From Rhipidocladum racemiflorum (taxonomy: Eukaryota; Streptophyta; Magnoliopsida; Poales; Poaceae): DNA of 64,000 bases. The position numbers and the translations under genes are program-made. The notes under the pieces are model-generated. The model made no database searches, was not told the origin of the DNA, and saw only the letters and a list, made by a program, of their open reading frames with translations. This document shows positions 50,737-64,000 of this stretch, piece after piece; positions within the stretch are counted from its first letter, which is position 1; each line of letters opens with the position of its first letter. The stretch lies in the NCBI GenBank assembly GCA_036346355.1, contig CM070576.1, forward strand, positions 53,243,712 to 53,307,711. Reading direction: 5' to 3'.

Positions 50737-53649
50737 CTTCCCCTTGGCGAATACCGCGTAATGCATATCTCGTTAAAACTCCACTCAAAAACCCAAAGTG
50801 GGAAAAAGAGATGGAGAAAAGAGCACATCGCATTCGTTTATGTTGCATTTGTTGTCTCATTAAAAACCTTTATGTGAGAAACATCGGAAAACTCACAAAG
50901 GGAAAAAGAGTACAACTTATGATCTTGAGGATCATGCAAAGGGATTATGGTTCAGGGTTTACTTCCCTGAACTATGCAAATATTTAAGCTGATCTTATTC
51001 CAATGCCATTAACATACCTTGGAAGGTGAATTTGGCAAGGATTTTGTGAATAAATCCAGATTTTCACATGACTTAGTTTGCATTATTTTTATCTCACCAT
51101 TCTTCGGAGTTAGTGAGGATAAAAGAACTTAGGAGCAATATGCTTCGTGATATTACTCTTTACATAACCCAATTGCATTTGTGCAACACAAGCATCATTA
51201 TCTTCATAGATAATAGTATGGGAATTGACTTATTCATATCATATGACTTGGACATGGTTGATTACCCGCCTTAGCCAAACATATTCCCGTGAGGCTTTAT
51301 AATCTCACAGTGGGTCGTACCACCACGAGGAAAATAAAATCCATTCGGGATTTCTTCATGAACGCATACATGAACATTATTCCTTGGGGACCATATTCCT
51401 TTTCAGGAGGAATCTACTTAGTCGATTGTACCACATCCTTATCGATCGTTTTAATTCATTCATGACTCCAACCATATCGGTCACTACAATCATCAACTAT
51501 CTTGAAAAGTTTAAGCTTTCGCCATCAATATTAAATTTCTAACGCGTCATTCCACTCATTTCGAGAACAGATTTCATCATAATCGATGATGAGTCTCGCT
51601 AAAACCCTTGTGCTACAAGCCTCGCTTTATATCTCACCACTTGATATTTTCATATCTCTTCAGGGATGAAAAATCCATTTGATCCTACAGGAATATTTGA
51701 AATGTTTGTCAATGTGACCAAGAACTTTCCTCTCATTAAGCAGCGCTACCTCAATTGCTTTTTCGGTGAACCTAGATGAGTGCTCGGCACTCGCCATGGA
51801 CTTTGGTTACGGATCCGATTTTAGCAATTTTAGAGGCAAAATATGTCGATGGCAATTGTAGTCTTTCTTCATATATAATTCTCCCCGCATCACTCCGGGA
51901 TGTCTCTTTATCAATTTCTTCAAATCTCGTGATTTCCCTAAACGATGAAGTCTGGTGTTCCCGACTTCCAAGACATTGGATTGTGCGCACAAATATACCA
52001 AGTTATCATCTTCAGGATGGATCTCTTCAGAGGATGTTATTACCATCTTCTAGATGGCTCACTTCAGGATTTTCTCAACATCAGTTGAGCTTCTTCCACT
52101 TTGTCATGGGTAGTGTTCTCATTTATTTGGTTCTCCTCTTTCATGACGTCTCCGCGAATTGAGTCCGTGCACTGAGGCCTCCCCTCATTTTATCATGAGG
52201 GTCAAGAGTGAGTTTAATATCCTTCTAGGATATTTCCACTCTTCAGTGCATATATCGCAGTATATGAGATCTTTCCACTACCTTATGATCGGTGAAGGTA
52301 TTAATGACATTCTTAGCTTACTTGTTGCAGATTTATTACTTTCCAGAACTTCAAGTTTGGTCTCTTTAGTCGCGTGGATCTAAGGACTCGGCATTCTTTA
52401 ATGTGGTACTTATCTTCCCAGTAATGCCGAAATATGTCCTTAGTACAATCAGCGTCACCGAACCATGTATGCAGACCCTCAACAGGTGAGGTCCATGGCT
52501 GATATCTTTGTCAGGGTGGAGAGATTGGCATGTATACAACATAACCGAAATTTTCGCAGATGGGAAATACTTAATTCTCTTCCATGCACTATCTACAACG
52601 GGGAATTCTATTATATACAGTTGATTTGAGTTGAATTAATATCGCGAGATGCAAGATCAACTGCGTGGCCCCCAAGCAACTGGTGGGTGGCCTACTATTC
52701 TGCAAAGTGGTCAAGCAATAAATTTTATTCCCTTAATAATGACTCTGCAGGGCCATTCTATTATGTGGACATGAGATATTAAAAGCTCTACATTAATTCC
52801 CAAAGCCATATAATGTTTTTGAGGTAAACTCGTTAGCATTGTCCATTTGAATGGACTTGATTCTTTCTTCTGGAAAGGAGGCTTACACAAATTGGGCAAT
52901 TAATTTAGGTAGAAGCATGGTTTCAACAGGGGCCGAAAAGGTCCACAGATATCACTTTGAATTTACTTCAAAAAATTCAGCGATTCATCTCTGAGGTTAG
53001 ATGATAAGAAATCTTGAGTCTAAGGGAAATCTTTATGCTATGGCCAACAGAATTAGTAATTGTTTTATCATAGTATTCAACTCAAAATTACCCAGTCGAT
53101 CTACAAGATCTTTAAATATTTCTGGGTTTTTATTGCAATACCAACTTCAGGTTGCATAGTATAACAATCAACAATTTATTGCACAAAATATTCTGGAAAA
53201 CACTTTATTTAATTATCACTGATAATTGCTCAACAGGAGCATAGACCAAATGTTCATGCAGGAACATAATTATTCAAACTGATGAGGCTCTTAAGGAGGC
53301 TCAACTAATGGAAAATGTGACATGTAGCAAAAATGGTGTGGGGAGACTATTCTAGATCTCCATACAAGTCATGTTTCATCTTCTGGGAAACATTGGTATC
53401 TTTCTGGAGCTCCATAAGCACAGTGCCGAGGAGGTCATCCTCATCCATGGGCGAGTCACCATATCCGAGAAGGCTTTCCTTGAACTCGGTTGTAGGGTTA
53501 GTGACATTGTCTTCTTTCTTTACACTGTCTTGCTCAACATCTGGTAGAGCGGTGTAGTGTGCCTCAACCTTCTTTTCTTAATTCTTCTGGAATCTCTCAG
53601 TGGATTTCATGTAAAGTTCTGCCAAATGCTTTGGGGTGCGACACCATGC

Positions 53650-54361
53650 GACTAGGCCAACGCATAACCACACTTAAAGCATGTTTGAGAGTCAGTGTGC
53701 CTTATTACGTACCTTGCTTCCGGAAGGTTCTCGATCCGCCTTTACCTTTCCATTGGGATTTACCTTTTCCCTTTTGATTTCGCCATTCTTCCATTCATTC
53801 CTTGTACTTTTGGCCCTTTCCGCGCCATGGCTACTTACCGACTGTTGGCGGTAGCATGTGCTTCGTGCAATCGCTTGACTTCCATTAGTATTTGCATGAT
53901 GATTCTTCATCGAGGAGTTCATCATGTTTTTCCGCTTCTGTGCAGTAATAAGCTCGAAGTACTTCTTGTACTTTGCATGATGGTAATCTTTGTTGTTGTA
54001 GTATCATCATGTTGGGGTGGAAGGAAAGTGCACAAGGTTTTGTCGATCTTCTCGCCAAGAACTTTCGGTTACAAAGGTCAATTTAGCGACAAGTTTGTGC
54101 ATTGCGTAATTATAAGTCGCCACACGATTTGAAATCCTGGCGTGGGAGGGTCCATTCGGCGTTGTGCTTACGGCAACAACCGCAGATCTTTGTCGGGTTA
54201 TAGCGTTCCTTCAGGGAATTCCACAATACCAGCGGGTCCTCTTCCATCAAGTATTCGGCCTTCAAGTCCGAATGAAGATGGTGCCTCAGGAAATGTAAAG
54301 CGGCGCATTTTGCGGGTTCAGACACTTCGATTGTATGCGAGTCGAACAATAGCAACTCCAA
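53650..54361 (-). pseudogene. Copia gag remnant with zinc knuckle
   Basis: On the minus strand, CAALHFLRHHLHSDLKAEYL and PLVLWNSLKERYNPTK are typical of copia gag (UBN2-type). After frameshifts, KYKKYFELITAQKRKNMMN and MKNHHANTNGSQ follow, then TDSQTCFKCGYALA, the start of a CCHC zinc knuckle that binds RNA in the virus-like particle. Multiple frames are needed to follow it, so it is not functional. Confidence 0.75.
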
Positions 54362-55192
54362 GTCCTCGATCAGTTAGAGTTGATTTTGGCATCCATTGCC
54401 CAGTGGAGGTAATTGGTCGCCATCCAGGGCAAAGCACAAGAAATTCCCTTGCAATAATGTCGACATATCTCGTATGCAAGCAATACGAGATTTTACTACA
54501 GTTAAAATACTATATTGCATGCATCTTCATTTAATCAATAAAGTTTTGGTCTATATCTATTCAGAGATAATTATCACACTTTTTTCCAAAATTTTCTAGT
54601 ATTTAGCAATTTTCAGCATTACTAAATAAAAAATAAATTCCAACATCAATTAAACTTGGCATAAGTCTAATTTCAACTCATGTAATTCTTATTGGTTGGG
54701 AACGAAACAGTAATGAATATCTCAGTCAATTTGACTCATGGCTGAAGTCAACATGCCCCTAGGGCTCACATGAGGAGGAGCACTTCCAGTTTAGGCGCCA
54801 ATTAAATAACCAAGCCTCATATGTGTTTTCCTAGACACTAATTGTCTCAATATCTGTTATTCATTACTAAATCAAATCCCATCCACTCAAGTTCTCATAA
54901 AAGCTATATGAGAAATTCTGAATTTTTCTAGCATTTTTCATAATTTATTTAATTTCCAAGCAATTTTCTGAATTACTTTACAGCAGGAAAATTGAATCAT
55001 GACATAATGCTAAGGAAGATAAAACCAGATTCACGGTATGAACAAGTACACATGAAGCAATAACAGCATGAAAAATTTATAAATACAGAAAATAAGGCCA
55101 AGAGGAAATAAAAACAGAACCAATAAATTTTCTGGAATTTTCTAAGAATTTTCATATTTTTCTGACAATTTTCTAATTGATTTTCTGAATTT

Positions 55193-55885
55193 CTAATCAT
55201 TTTCGGAGAAGAAAAAAACAGAAAACAAAGGAAAATAAACCGGGGGCATGGGGGTAATTTCTCCTCCCCGTGCGCCACGGCCGGATTCACTCCGGTTTTG
55301 CAAATTTGCTCGTGCCTGAATTGGACTTTCTAGTCTATGAGACATGAGACTCCATGTCCAACCAATCGCCATCGGGAGCAGGCGCCGTCCAGTCGTGGTC
55401 TTGGGCGGAGTCTGGCCGGCGCGTGCCGCGTGTTGTGGCCGGTGTGGCCGGCTGAGCCGGGAGCTGCCGTGACGGAGGTCGGGCGCTGCGCCGAGGTCGG
55501 GCCGCGTCCACACTGACGGGCCGCGGCGGTGCTCGGGTGACATAACCCGAGCCATCGGCCAGGGGCTGGGGCTTGGGCCGAGGTTTAAGCGCCCGACGTG
55601 GTTTCGGCTTGCGCGGCCAGGCGGCGTTCGGGCCCGCTTCCACCGATCGGCTTCTTCAATGCAGCCGTCAAGAATGAGCGAAGCCGGTGCTTTGTCGTGG
55701 CGACTCCGGCGATTGCTCGGCCACCTCTCAAGACACGCCACCCACGGAAGCTTACACGCCGCGACGGCGTGGACCGGCCCAAGAGCTGGCTCTCCCTGCC
55801 ACCTCCTCGACTGGAACACGTCAGGGCCATGCGCAGGTACGTGAAAGCCATGAGGGCATGCAAAGCTAGCTAAGGTAGCAAGCAT
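55193..55885 (-). other. 230-codon GC-rich open frame in the copia leader
   Basis: An open minus-strand frame lies between the 5' LTR and gag, in a block markedly more GC-rich than the flanking AT-rich retroelement DNA. The sequence is Arg/Pro/Ser-rich, without recognisable domains, and other frames in the block are also open, as expected from high GC content. It may be captured host DNA or a GC-rich leader. Confidence 0.3.
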
Positions 55886-56516
55886 GCAAAGCTAGCATGT
55901 TCCCATGCATGCATGCGATCAAACAAGTTTAGCAACTAGCAGGCATGCGGCTCGGTGCATGGTTTTCCATGCGAAGCTAGCAAGTGGGCGACCGGCTTCA
56001 ATACGCACTTGGCGACCGCAGCCAGCTTCAATACGGACGCGAGCAGGCGAACTGCGGTCAGCGATAGTTTCAGTCACAGGAGACGGCTTCGAGCCGATTT
56101 GAGTTTCATGTCACGGCTACGTGCCATTGCTTTTAGGATGATGAACAGCAACGCGAATAAAATAGATCTAACAGCAGAATAGATCTACTCATCCACACAA
56201 CCAACAAAGTGTTCTTGATGCTGGATTAGATCTAAGCGTCAGAACAATAATAATCGATCCAGTCTCCTAACGGCAGATCAGATCTATGCATCGGGCGAAA
56301 CAATCTACAGGATTTTTGACTTACGCTCTTGATCCCGGAGGTGTTGGCTATCGCGTAGGATAGAGTCACAGAGAGACTTTTTCTAATCAGAGTGGATGCT
56401 GCGTGGTAACGAGTTGATTGCAGATCGGATCGGGCGATCAATCGCCGGTAGTAGTAATCGTCGTTGTCGCCGACGATCCTTCACTTCTTGCTTGGTAGAG
56501 ACTTCGTCCGATAACG

Positions 56517-56746
56517 TGTTGTAAAAATGAGTAGATTACCCACGCCAACAATTCCAAGAATCAACAAGAACACAAGAACAAGAGAACAAGAGACACAAGA
56601 TGTAGGGTGGGCTCTCTTCTTTATTGATCAATGTCATCAATTACAATGGGAGGCACCGTATATATAGCGCCCCTCGAGGGAGTTGGATCGCACATAATAA
56701 GAGATAGACTCCTAACCGAATACGGTTAGGAGATTATCTCATAACA
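56517..56746 (-). repeat. 5' LTR of the copia element
   Basis: 230 bp, with GCTATATATACGGTGCC (TATA-like) and AATAAAGAAG (polyadenylation-like) on the minus strand. Pairs with 50511-50736. Confidence 0.85.
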
Positions 56747-56754
56747 AACATAAA

Positions 56755-56989
56755 CTAGTTACATGCCCGTGCATTGCTACGAAAAACAAAATTGATAACG
56801 AAAAATAAAGATTAAAAAATAAAAAAATTATTTCACAAGATCAAACATCTATCTTTAACGCTTCGTTTCTTGCGAAAGCTGGCTAATTAAAGCAACGCTT
56901 CGTTTTTTGCGTAGGGCAATTAAGCAGGGCAATTAATGACGTGGGTAGAACTCACACTGCCACCAAGTGCTGTTTTATAATAGTAGAGA
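56755..56989 (-). mobile_element. Complete non-autonomous Helitron, 235 bp
   Basis: On the minus strand it begins TCTCTACTATTATAAAAC (56989) after an A and ends CGGGCATGTAACTAG (56755) before a T. This is the Helitron pattern of a TC 5' end, a CTAG 3' end with GC-rich subterminal stretch, and insertion between A and T without duplication. There is no coding. It lies 3 bp beyond the copia target duplication. Confidence 0.8.
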
Positions 56990-57563
56990 TAGATGCTCCC
57001 GTTGGACGAGAGGAAGCCGCGAGACATGCAGAAATTTTAATGCAAAGAGTTTTTTTTTTTAAAAAAAAAAACCTCTAAAAAAGAAACAAAAAAAAACATT
57101 GATTTTCTTTTAAAAAAAATTAGAAATACTTGTGATGCTGTTTTTTTCCCCTTCTCCAATCAACCCGAGCAATCAGGTACTTAGACGACTAGCATCGCGA
57201 GATTCGCGACAGATCGCTGCCATCTTTTTTGCGCATTGACGTGGCGCCTTTCCCCCTCCATCGGCGTTGTCCCAGCACGTTGAAAATTACACGTGTAACA
57301 GATATGGACGGAACTACTCCCTTCCTCTATCACAAAATAGTCTCCATCACTGATTTATGTTATAATATAATTATAAAATACAGTACAATTATAATATTAT
57401 GCAAAGTAATGTTCGAGACAGATCTACTCATACGATTTTTATATTTTTAATTTAAATATTTTAAAAAAAATTGTAACGGTTAAAGTTTCGAAGAAAGTTT
57501 AACTATATCTATATGCAAAGCAATAAGTACATTCGCGGTACCAATGGTACCAGCGCCGAGTAA
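56990..57563. other. Intergenic AT-rich DNA
   Basis: Poly-T/poly-A stretches at 57051-57120. A Stowaway-like start (CTCCCTTCCTCTATCAC) lies near 57317 without a clear partner. No gene. Confidence 0.35.
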
Positions 57564-57794
57564 GGCCCTGTTTGGCAGAGCTCCAGATCCCAACTCCACC
57601 TCAGAGCTGAAACTTGTACATTGAAATAAAGTGACTTAAGTTTATAATTTTATTCTAAAATATAAACAAGATGACTTACCTGAACATTCTTAATATACCC
57701 ATAGCTCCAGCTTCACGAATTTGGTGGAGCTAGGAATACCTAGCTCCACCAACTTCAAGAATTTGATGGAGCTGGAGCTCTGCCAAACACCCCC
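57564..57794. mobile_element. Tourist-like MITE, 231 bp, TSD TAA
   Basis: GGCCCTGTTTGGCAGAGCTC at the left mirrors GAGCTCTGCCAAACACCCCC at the right, flanked by TAA at 57561-57563 and 57795-57797. It lies about 500 bp upstream of the RAB2 start codon, so it may lie within that promoter. Confidence 0.75.
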
Positions 57795-58290
57795 TAAGAA
57801 GCCTTGAAAGTTTTGAAAGGTTAAAGGGAGTAAGAAGCCTAACGGTCTCAATGGTACCAGAGTGAATCTCGATGAGGTTGGTTAATGTTTTGCTAAACAT
57901 GGTACTAGTACTTTTGGGTATCCCCGGCATGAAGCCATCATTTGAGGCTGGTCTAGGAAGCTGGTTGGACCCGCCCCTCCCCGAGTCCGGCTTGACGGGC
58001 CAACCCAACACGAAGCTGGTCGAAACGCCCATCAGAGCCCACCTGCGTGTCTATCTTTGGACGCTTCTGGAGAGGCTGAGCCCGGGTTGGGTTGGCCCTG
58101 CCCGTTTCTTCCTTCCTCGTTGGTCGGCCGAGGTAATCCGCACGCGACCGGGCCTCGCCGCTTCGTTCACGCCATCACCTCTCCTCCTCTTCTTGCGCAA
58201 GCGATCGATCCATCCATCCCCCAACTCCTCCTCTTCTTGCGCGCGCGCGCACGCACGCTTCCCCTCGCGTTGCCCGGAAGGAGCGGGGAG

Positions 58291-60337
<2,047 letters not shown>

Positions 60338-60579
60338 TGGAATGGGATGATGTACAAAGGTGTCTGTCGTGTGTTACATACTCCAGGGTGCTTTGTTATT
60401 TCGCACACCTATGGATTATGAGTTCCAGTAAACAAGTCAAAAGATTCAGTTCATTTATGTCAGCTTCTCGTGAACTGTACAATCGCTGTAATCTATCAGA
60501 TGTGTCCTGCTTCATGTCATTTAGTATCCACGAATTCTATCCATTTGCATGTGTAATTAAAATAAAAATGTGTGTTTGA

Positions 60580-62220
60580 TGTGGTTGTTTCAATCATCTC
60601 CAAACATTTCGGTCCTAGGGTCCCTTCATGTAAAGTTGTTAACCACCAAACCAGTTTGTAACACCTTCCAAAATTGTTTAAGGATTGTTTTTGGCTTAAG
60701 ATAAGCTATCAGCAGAATGATCTGGCCAACATGTTTTGGACCTGAGCTCTGCTTCTACATGTAAGCTTTAGCCTGCGAAAGTGGAGCTTTAGCTACGGAA
60801 CATGGAGTATGCAAATTAGCCAAGGAAGATTTTGTTGTCAACAGTAAGATAGTATTGCTGGTCTTCTTTTCTTGGTTGAGATATCTTGCTGAGCTTTGGG
60901 ATTGATACGAAGAACAAGCGGATCATATTTCTGATCATGTTAGTAGGTGCATGTTCATCGGGCCTAAATTTTGATTACATGTTTTAAGATCTTGCCGTTC
61001 GGATTGAGTTCCAGCCATAAAACCCTAAAACATGTCAAGAGAGAAAACAATATTATGACATACATTTTGAGATTGACTTAGGGATTGAGGTCCATCTAAA
61101 AACACACGTGGTTTTGGATATGGGCATGTTTCCAAAAACACAACTTTGACTACTAATTTCTATTTAATATATTTATAAAATCCAATAAAATTAGAATATT
61201 ACGAAATTACTTTCTGACACAAATCTATGCAGATGATTTTCATGTATCTGATCTAAGCGTTTACAAAGATATCGATACTCAAAAAGTTTCAAAAGCTTGT
61301 TGCCTGTATTTAAAACGTTAATTTTTTTTATGACGGGAGGGAGTAATTAACGAGCTAAATGTGCATGACCGCCCTGAATGATCCCCTCTTGTTTAATTGT
61401 GTTTCATATGATGCATACGGTTACAATCGTGTCAGGAAAACACAACATGTCAGTGACTCAATGTTAGAGATACGACATCAGAGGATCTCATTTCCAGTAC
61501 CTCACCCACAGACAAGAGGCATGGTTCAAGACTAATTTAACCAAATAACCTTAAGAAAAGGACTGATTTTTCTCTCTTTTGAGCAGAAGGGAGGTTGATG
61601 TGGTCGGGTCATGCGTGGGTTTGGTGGCGTTTGTTTAGCCTTAACTTTTATTACTTGGAAAATGTGAGATAACCTTGTTTTAAAAAAAATGGAGTGTAAC
61701 CTTAGCCACCACGTGTGAAGTGCAATCCATGAAGAGACCCGTATTCTGGCGAGGGAGTGAGAAGCTTCCAAAAAAAAAAAAAGGTTACTTGTCTCCATTC
61801 CAAAGAGGCACTTGTCCTGCAAAATCAAGGCTGCACAAGTTACTTGTCTCCATTCCCTTCAAAAGAAAGTTACTTGTCACCATTTCCAAAGAGGCACTTG
61901 TCCTGCAAAATGAGTAATCGAGTCTAAGAGCTACCTAGCTTTTCAAAGGGACACCGCTAGCTACTTCGTCCATTGAGTATAATTTCGACTTTGCAAAAGG
62001 TTTAAGATTATGATTAAATTAAAAAATATGAGAGAAAATAATGTATATATTTTTTAATTGTTTTGGAAGAAAAGAGATATTATTTTGTGTGGGTGGTAAT
62101 AAATAATTGCATATAGTTGAGACAAAATACATACGGAAACAGTAGGAAAGGTTTACTACGTCTACATGCAAACTTTATATTTTTTAAACAAGACCATTCA
62201 AACTATGTGCCTTATATTTA
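60580..62220. other. Intergenic downstream of RAB2; no gene
   Basis: AT-rich spacer. A Stowaway-type end (GACGGGAGGGAGTAATTA) lies at 61333. 61770-61915 has direct repeats around TTACTTGTC and AGGCACTTGTCCTGCAAAAT, an approximate tandem duplication. Confidence 0.35.
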
Positions 62221-62996
62221 GAGTTCTTTTACAATACATCTGTGATGATTCCTGTAGATATCATAGGCGGTTCTAGCTACAAATCGTCTGTGATACAAAT
62301 TTTGGCTAAGTGTACAAATTTGACATGACTTGAATGCTTCAAATTTGAACACTTAGCCAAAATTTTGAGCCATCCAATTCATAGCAAATTTGAAAATACG
62401 AGGATGTACCATATGTATTTCATTCGGTTTTTGCAGTGCTCATACTGGCATGCTAGCGTTTTTCTTCTCCAAACCGTATTTGGAGTATGAGAATACTAAA
62501 ACCATTGTTCGGGTGCTTGTGAGGTTAAGAGGGGGACGCATTATATTTCAAATGCAATCATACCAACTCTACAGTGCTAGATCATGCCAGAACTCCGAAG
62601 TTAAGCGTGCTCGGGCGTGAGTAGTACTAGGATGGGTTACCTCTTGGGAAGTGCTCGTGTTGCGTTAAAATCGGCGATAGAACTCATTAGTTAAGCATGC
62701 TTGGGCGAGAGTAATACTAACTAGAAAATTTGGAAATATAAGGATGTACCATATTAAAACCGTCTGTGATAATATCCAATGTGGGTTTTATGCATATCAC
62801 AGACTGTTCTAACCTATTATCACAGACAATTCGTGACTAGAATCGTCTGTGATGTGTTTTTTATAGACGATTCAGAAATCGTCTATGATGACGTTTTCGA
62901 ACTGTCTGTGATGTCCTTCTCTGTAGCAGTGTATGATTCATTGGATCGAAAAGAATGAACGGTCCATATCGAATTTTGTGTATCATAAAAGAGCTC
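62221..62996. mobile_element. MITE containing a nested CACTA-like segment
   Basis: Outer ends GAGTTCTTTTACAATACA (62221-62238) and TGTATCATAAAAGAGCTC (62979-62996) are inverted repeats matching at 15 of 18 positions, and the right end matches the MITE at 40551-40740. Inside, to 62931, are CACTA-type GTCTGTGAT subterminal motifs in both orientations, a right terminus CTGTAGCAGTG, an inverted repeat TTTTGGCTAAGTGT/ACACTTAGCCAAAA (about 62301-62362), a direct repeat AGGATGTACCATAT (62401 and 62741), and 5S rRNA-derived DNA. The left CACTA terminus is unclear. Confidence 0.5.
62551..62667 (+). pseudogene. 5S rRNA-derived sequence
   Basis: The stretch aligns end to end with plant 5S rRNA: ATGCAATCATACCA at the 5' side, AGAACTCCGAAGTTAAGCGT (A-box region), GTAGTACTAGGATGGGT (C-box region) and GGGAAGTGCTCGTGTTGCGT at the 3' side. 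Substitutions in the 5' third and lack of a tandem array make it a derived copy, not a normal 5S gene. A second partial copy (AGTTAAGCATGCTTGGGCGA) follows at about 62680-62725. Confidence 0.8.
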
Positions 62997-63004
62997 CTAG
63001 TGTA

Positions 63005-63283
63005 AATATAATAACAAAACTCACTACTTATTTCATCTTCCATTCATGTCATTTAGAATAAGCAATAAAGCCAGCTTATACAATAACTATCCATAAAGAT
63101 TGTCACTAGATGATGTGTATCTCTTCTCCCTTGTACATAACTAATGTATCTTGTTTCCCATACCATGCTGGCTCTTATATGAGAGCCGGCTCTTTCTCTC
63201 TTATTATTTCTCACTCTTCTATGTAGGGCAAAGTCGATGTACATAGATTAAGAGTAAGCTAAGATAATCCTATTGTACATGCC
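63005..63283. mobile_element. MITE of the GTACAATA family, copy 4
   Basis: AACAAAACTCACTACTTATT at the left and CCTATTGTACATGCCC at the right, with an interior matching copies at 39.9 and 48.8 kb. It abuts the 62221-62996 composite. Confidence 0.6.
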
Positions 63284-63677
63284 CATAGTAAATGCTTACT
63301 TAGAAAGACCTCTGTGTATCAATTAGTTCAACGTGGCAATCGTGCGCTGATAAATAATCAATCGACCGAGTTGCATCATGGACGGAATCAACTTTCTTTC
63401 TTTCTCTTTCTTTCTTTCTTTTGCGAACAGGGAATCAGCTTGCTTAATGGCCTAATAGATTTCATGATAACGAATTTTTTAGACGAATTAATCTCTCAGG
63501 GCTTGTAATCACTGATTTCTTTTTCTTGTTCATCGTCTCTCTCTCCTCGAAACCACCGGCGATGAAGTATGCAAATTAGTTTGTCCAAATAACCTTTTGT
63601 TGGTATATATATTGCTTTGCCGGGGTGACGCATGATGTGAGCGAGTACTCCAGGATTTCCGACATCTATGTAAAATC

Positions 63678-64000
63678 CAATTTTTTACAAAAAGGCCCCA
63701 GAAAAATAAAAGAATCCTAAATTTGCTTTTTTGCACAAAGGCCCCCAAAAATTACTAGAAACTTTTCAAAATTACTTGTTAGCCCATTTTTTATAGGAAA
63801 GCCACCGAAATTTCCTAAAATTGTTTTCTTTTGCGCAAAAGGCCCCCAAAAATTACGAGAGGCTTTCCGAAAATGCATACTCCGTATATTAAACATAGAA
63901 GATTTGCGCGTTTTTTGGCGAAAAGCCGTCAATTTTTTTTCAAAATTACATATTAGTCTGTTTTTTTGTGTAAAGAACCCCGAAAGTTCTAAAAATTGTT
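63678..64000. repeat. Degenerate tandem repeat, TTTTTTGCxxAAAGGCCCCC type
   Basis: At least six imperfect units start near 63678, 63725, 63787, 63829, 63910 and 63958. Each has a T-run, a short A-rich stretch and a (G/C)CCC core followed by GAAA or AAAA. The array runs off the window edge. ORFs through it show a repeating FGG/KK pattern that only reflects the repeat. Confidence 0.6.

Larger units (their letters stand above)
50511..56746 (-). mobile_element. Complete but degenerate Ty1/copia element with TSD AACAT
   Basis: LTRs at 56517-56746 (5' LTR of the minus-strand element) and 50511-50736 (3' LTR) begin TGTTATGAGATAATC and end TTACAACA. The exact 5-bp duplication AACAT flanks the element at 50506-50510 and 56747-56751. 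CCAAGGGGAAG just before the 3' LTR is the polypurine tract; CGTTATCGGACGAAG right after the 5' LTR is the likely primer site. Gag remnants lie at about 53.65-54.36 kb, integrase pieces near 52.85 kb (IKSIQMDNANEFTSKT), and RNase H near 51.0-51.2 kb. The coding is broken by many stops and frameshifts, and the LTRs have diverged, so the insertion is old and inactive. Confidence 0.88.

Noticed and set aside
53695..54534. Plus-strand ORFs of 130-145 codons
   Set aside because: They are antisense to the copia gag remnant, which gives recognisable protein on the minus strand.

Overview
The window is plant nuclear DNA from a grass, most likely Oryza or a close relative. The evidence is GT-AG introns, GC-rich first exons, dense small MITEs (Tourist-, Stowaway- and hAT-like), Ty1/copia and long-LTR retroelements, Helitrons, and a cytochrome P450 whose exons read almost exactly like rice CYP724B1 (DWARF11). 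I recall the rice chromosome 4 order 6-phosphofructokinase, D11, RAB GTPase; the same order here suggests collinearity, but I could not check it.

Only three protein genes look intact or nearly so. A two-exon ATP-dependent 6-phosphofructokinase lies on + at 13.0-14.9 kb. A nine-exon CYP724B1-like brassinosteroid-biosynthesis P450 lies on - at 16.3-20.2 kb. A six-exon RAB2/RABB1 small GTPase lies on + at 58.3-60.3 kb. A nuclear tRNA-Ile(AAU) sits between the convergent PFK and P450 genes. The three genes serve unrelated housekeeping or hormone roles (glycolysis, brassinosteroid synthesis, ER-Golgi traffic) and do not form a cluster or pathway.

The rest is mainly transposon-derived. 0-12.4 kb holds a 3.46-kb solo LTR with a perfect 5-bp target duplication, an exportin-7 gene fragment, and a second, related long LTR in reverse orientation. 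20.3-43 kb holds scattered MITEs, a 0.92-kb solo LTR, a degenerate copia pol fragment and a possible small secreted-protein ORF. 43-57 kb is a nest: a CACTA-like end, a 629-bp solo LTR, a copia 3' end with LTR, a GCTCGAG-rich repeat, a 5'-truncated LINE, a complete but degenerate 6.2-kb copia element with target duplications, and a 235-bp Helitron next to it. 60.6-64 kb holds a composite MITE/CACTA-like element carrying 5S rRNA-derived sequence and a degenerate tandem repeat.

I found no convincing new biological system. The most notable points are an apparent AG-to-AT change at the 3' splice site of RAB2 intron 1, the 5S-derived sequence inside a nested element, the exportin-7 fragment, and several cleanly delimited elements.
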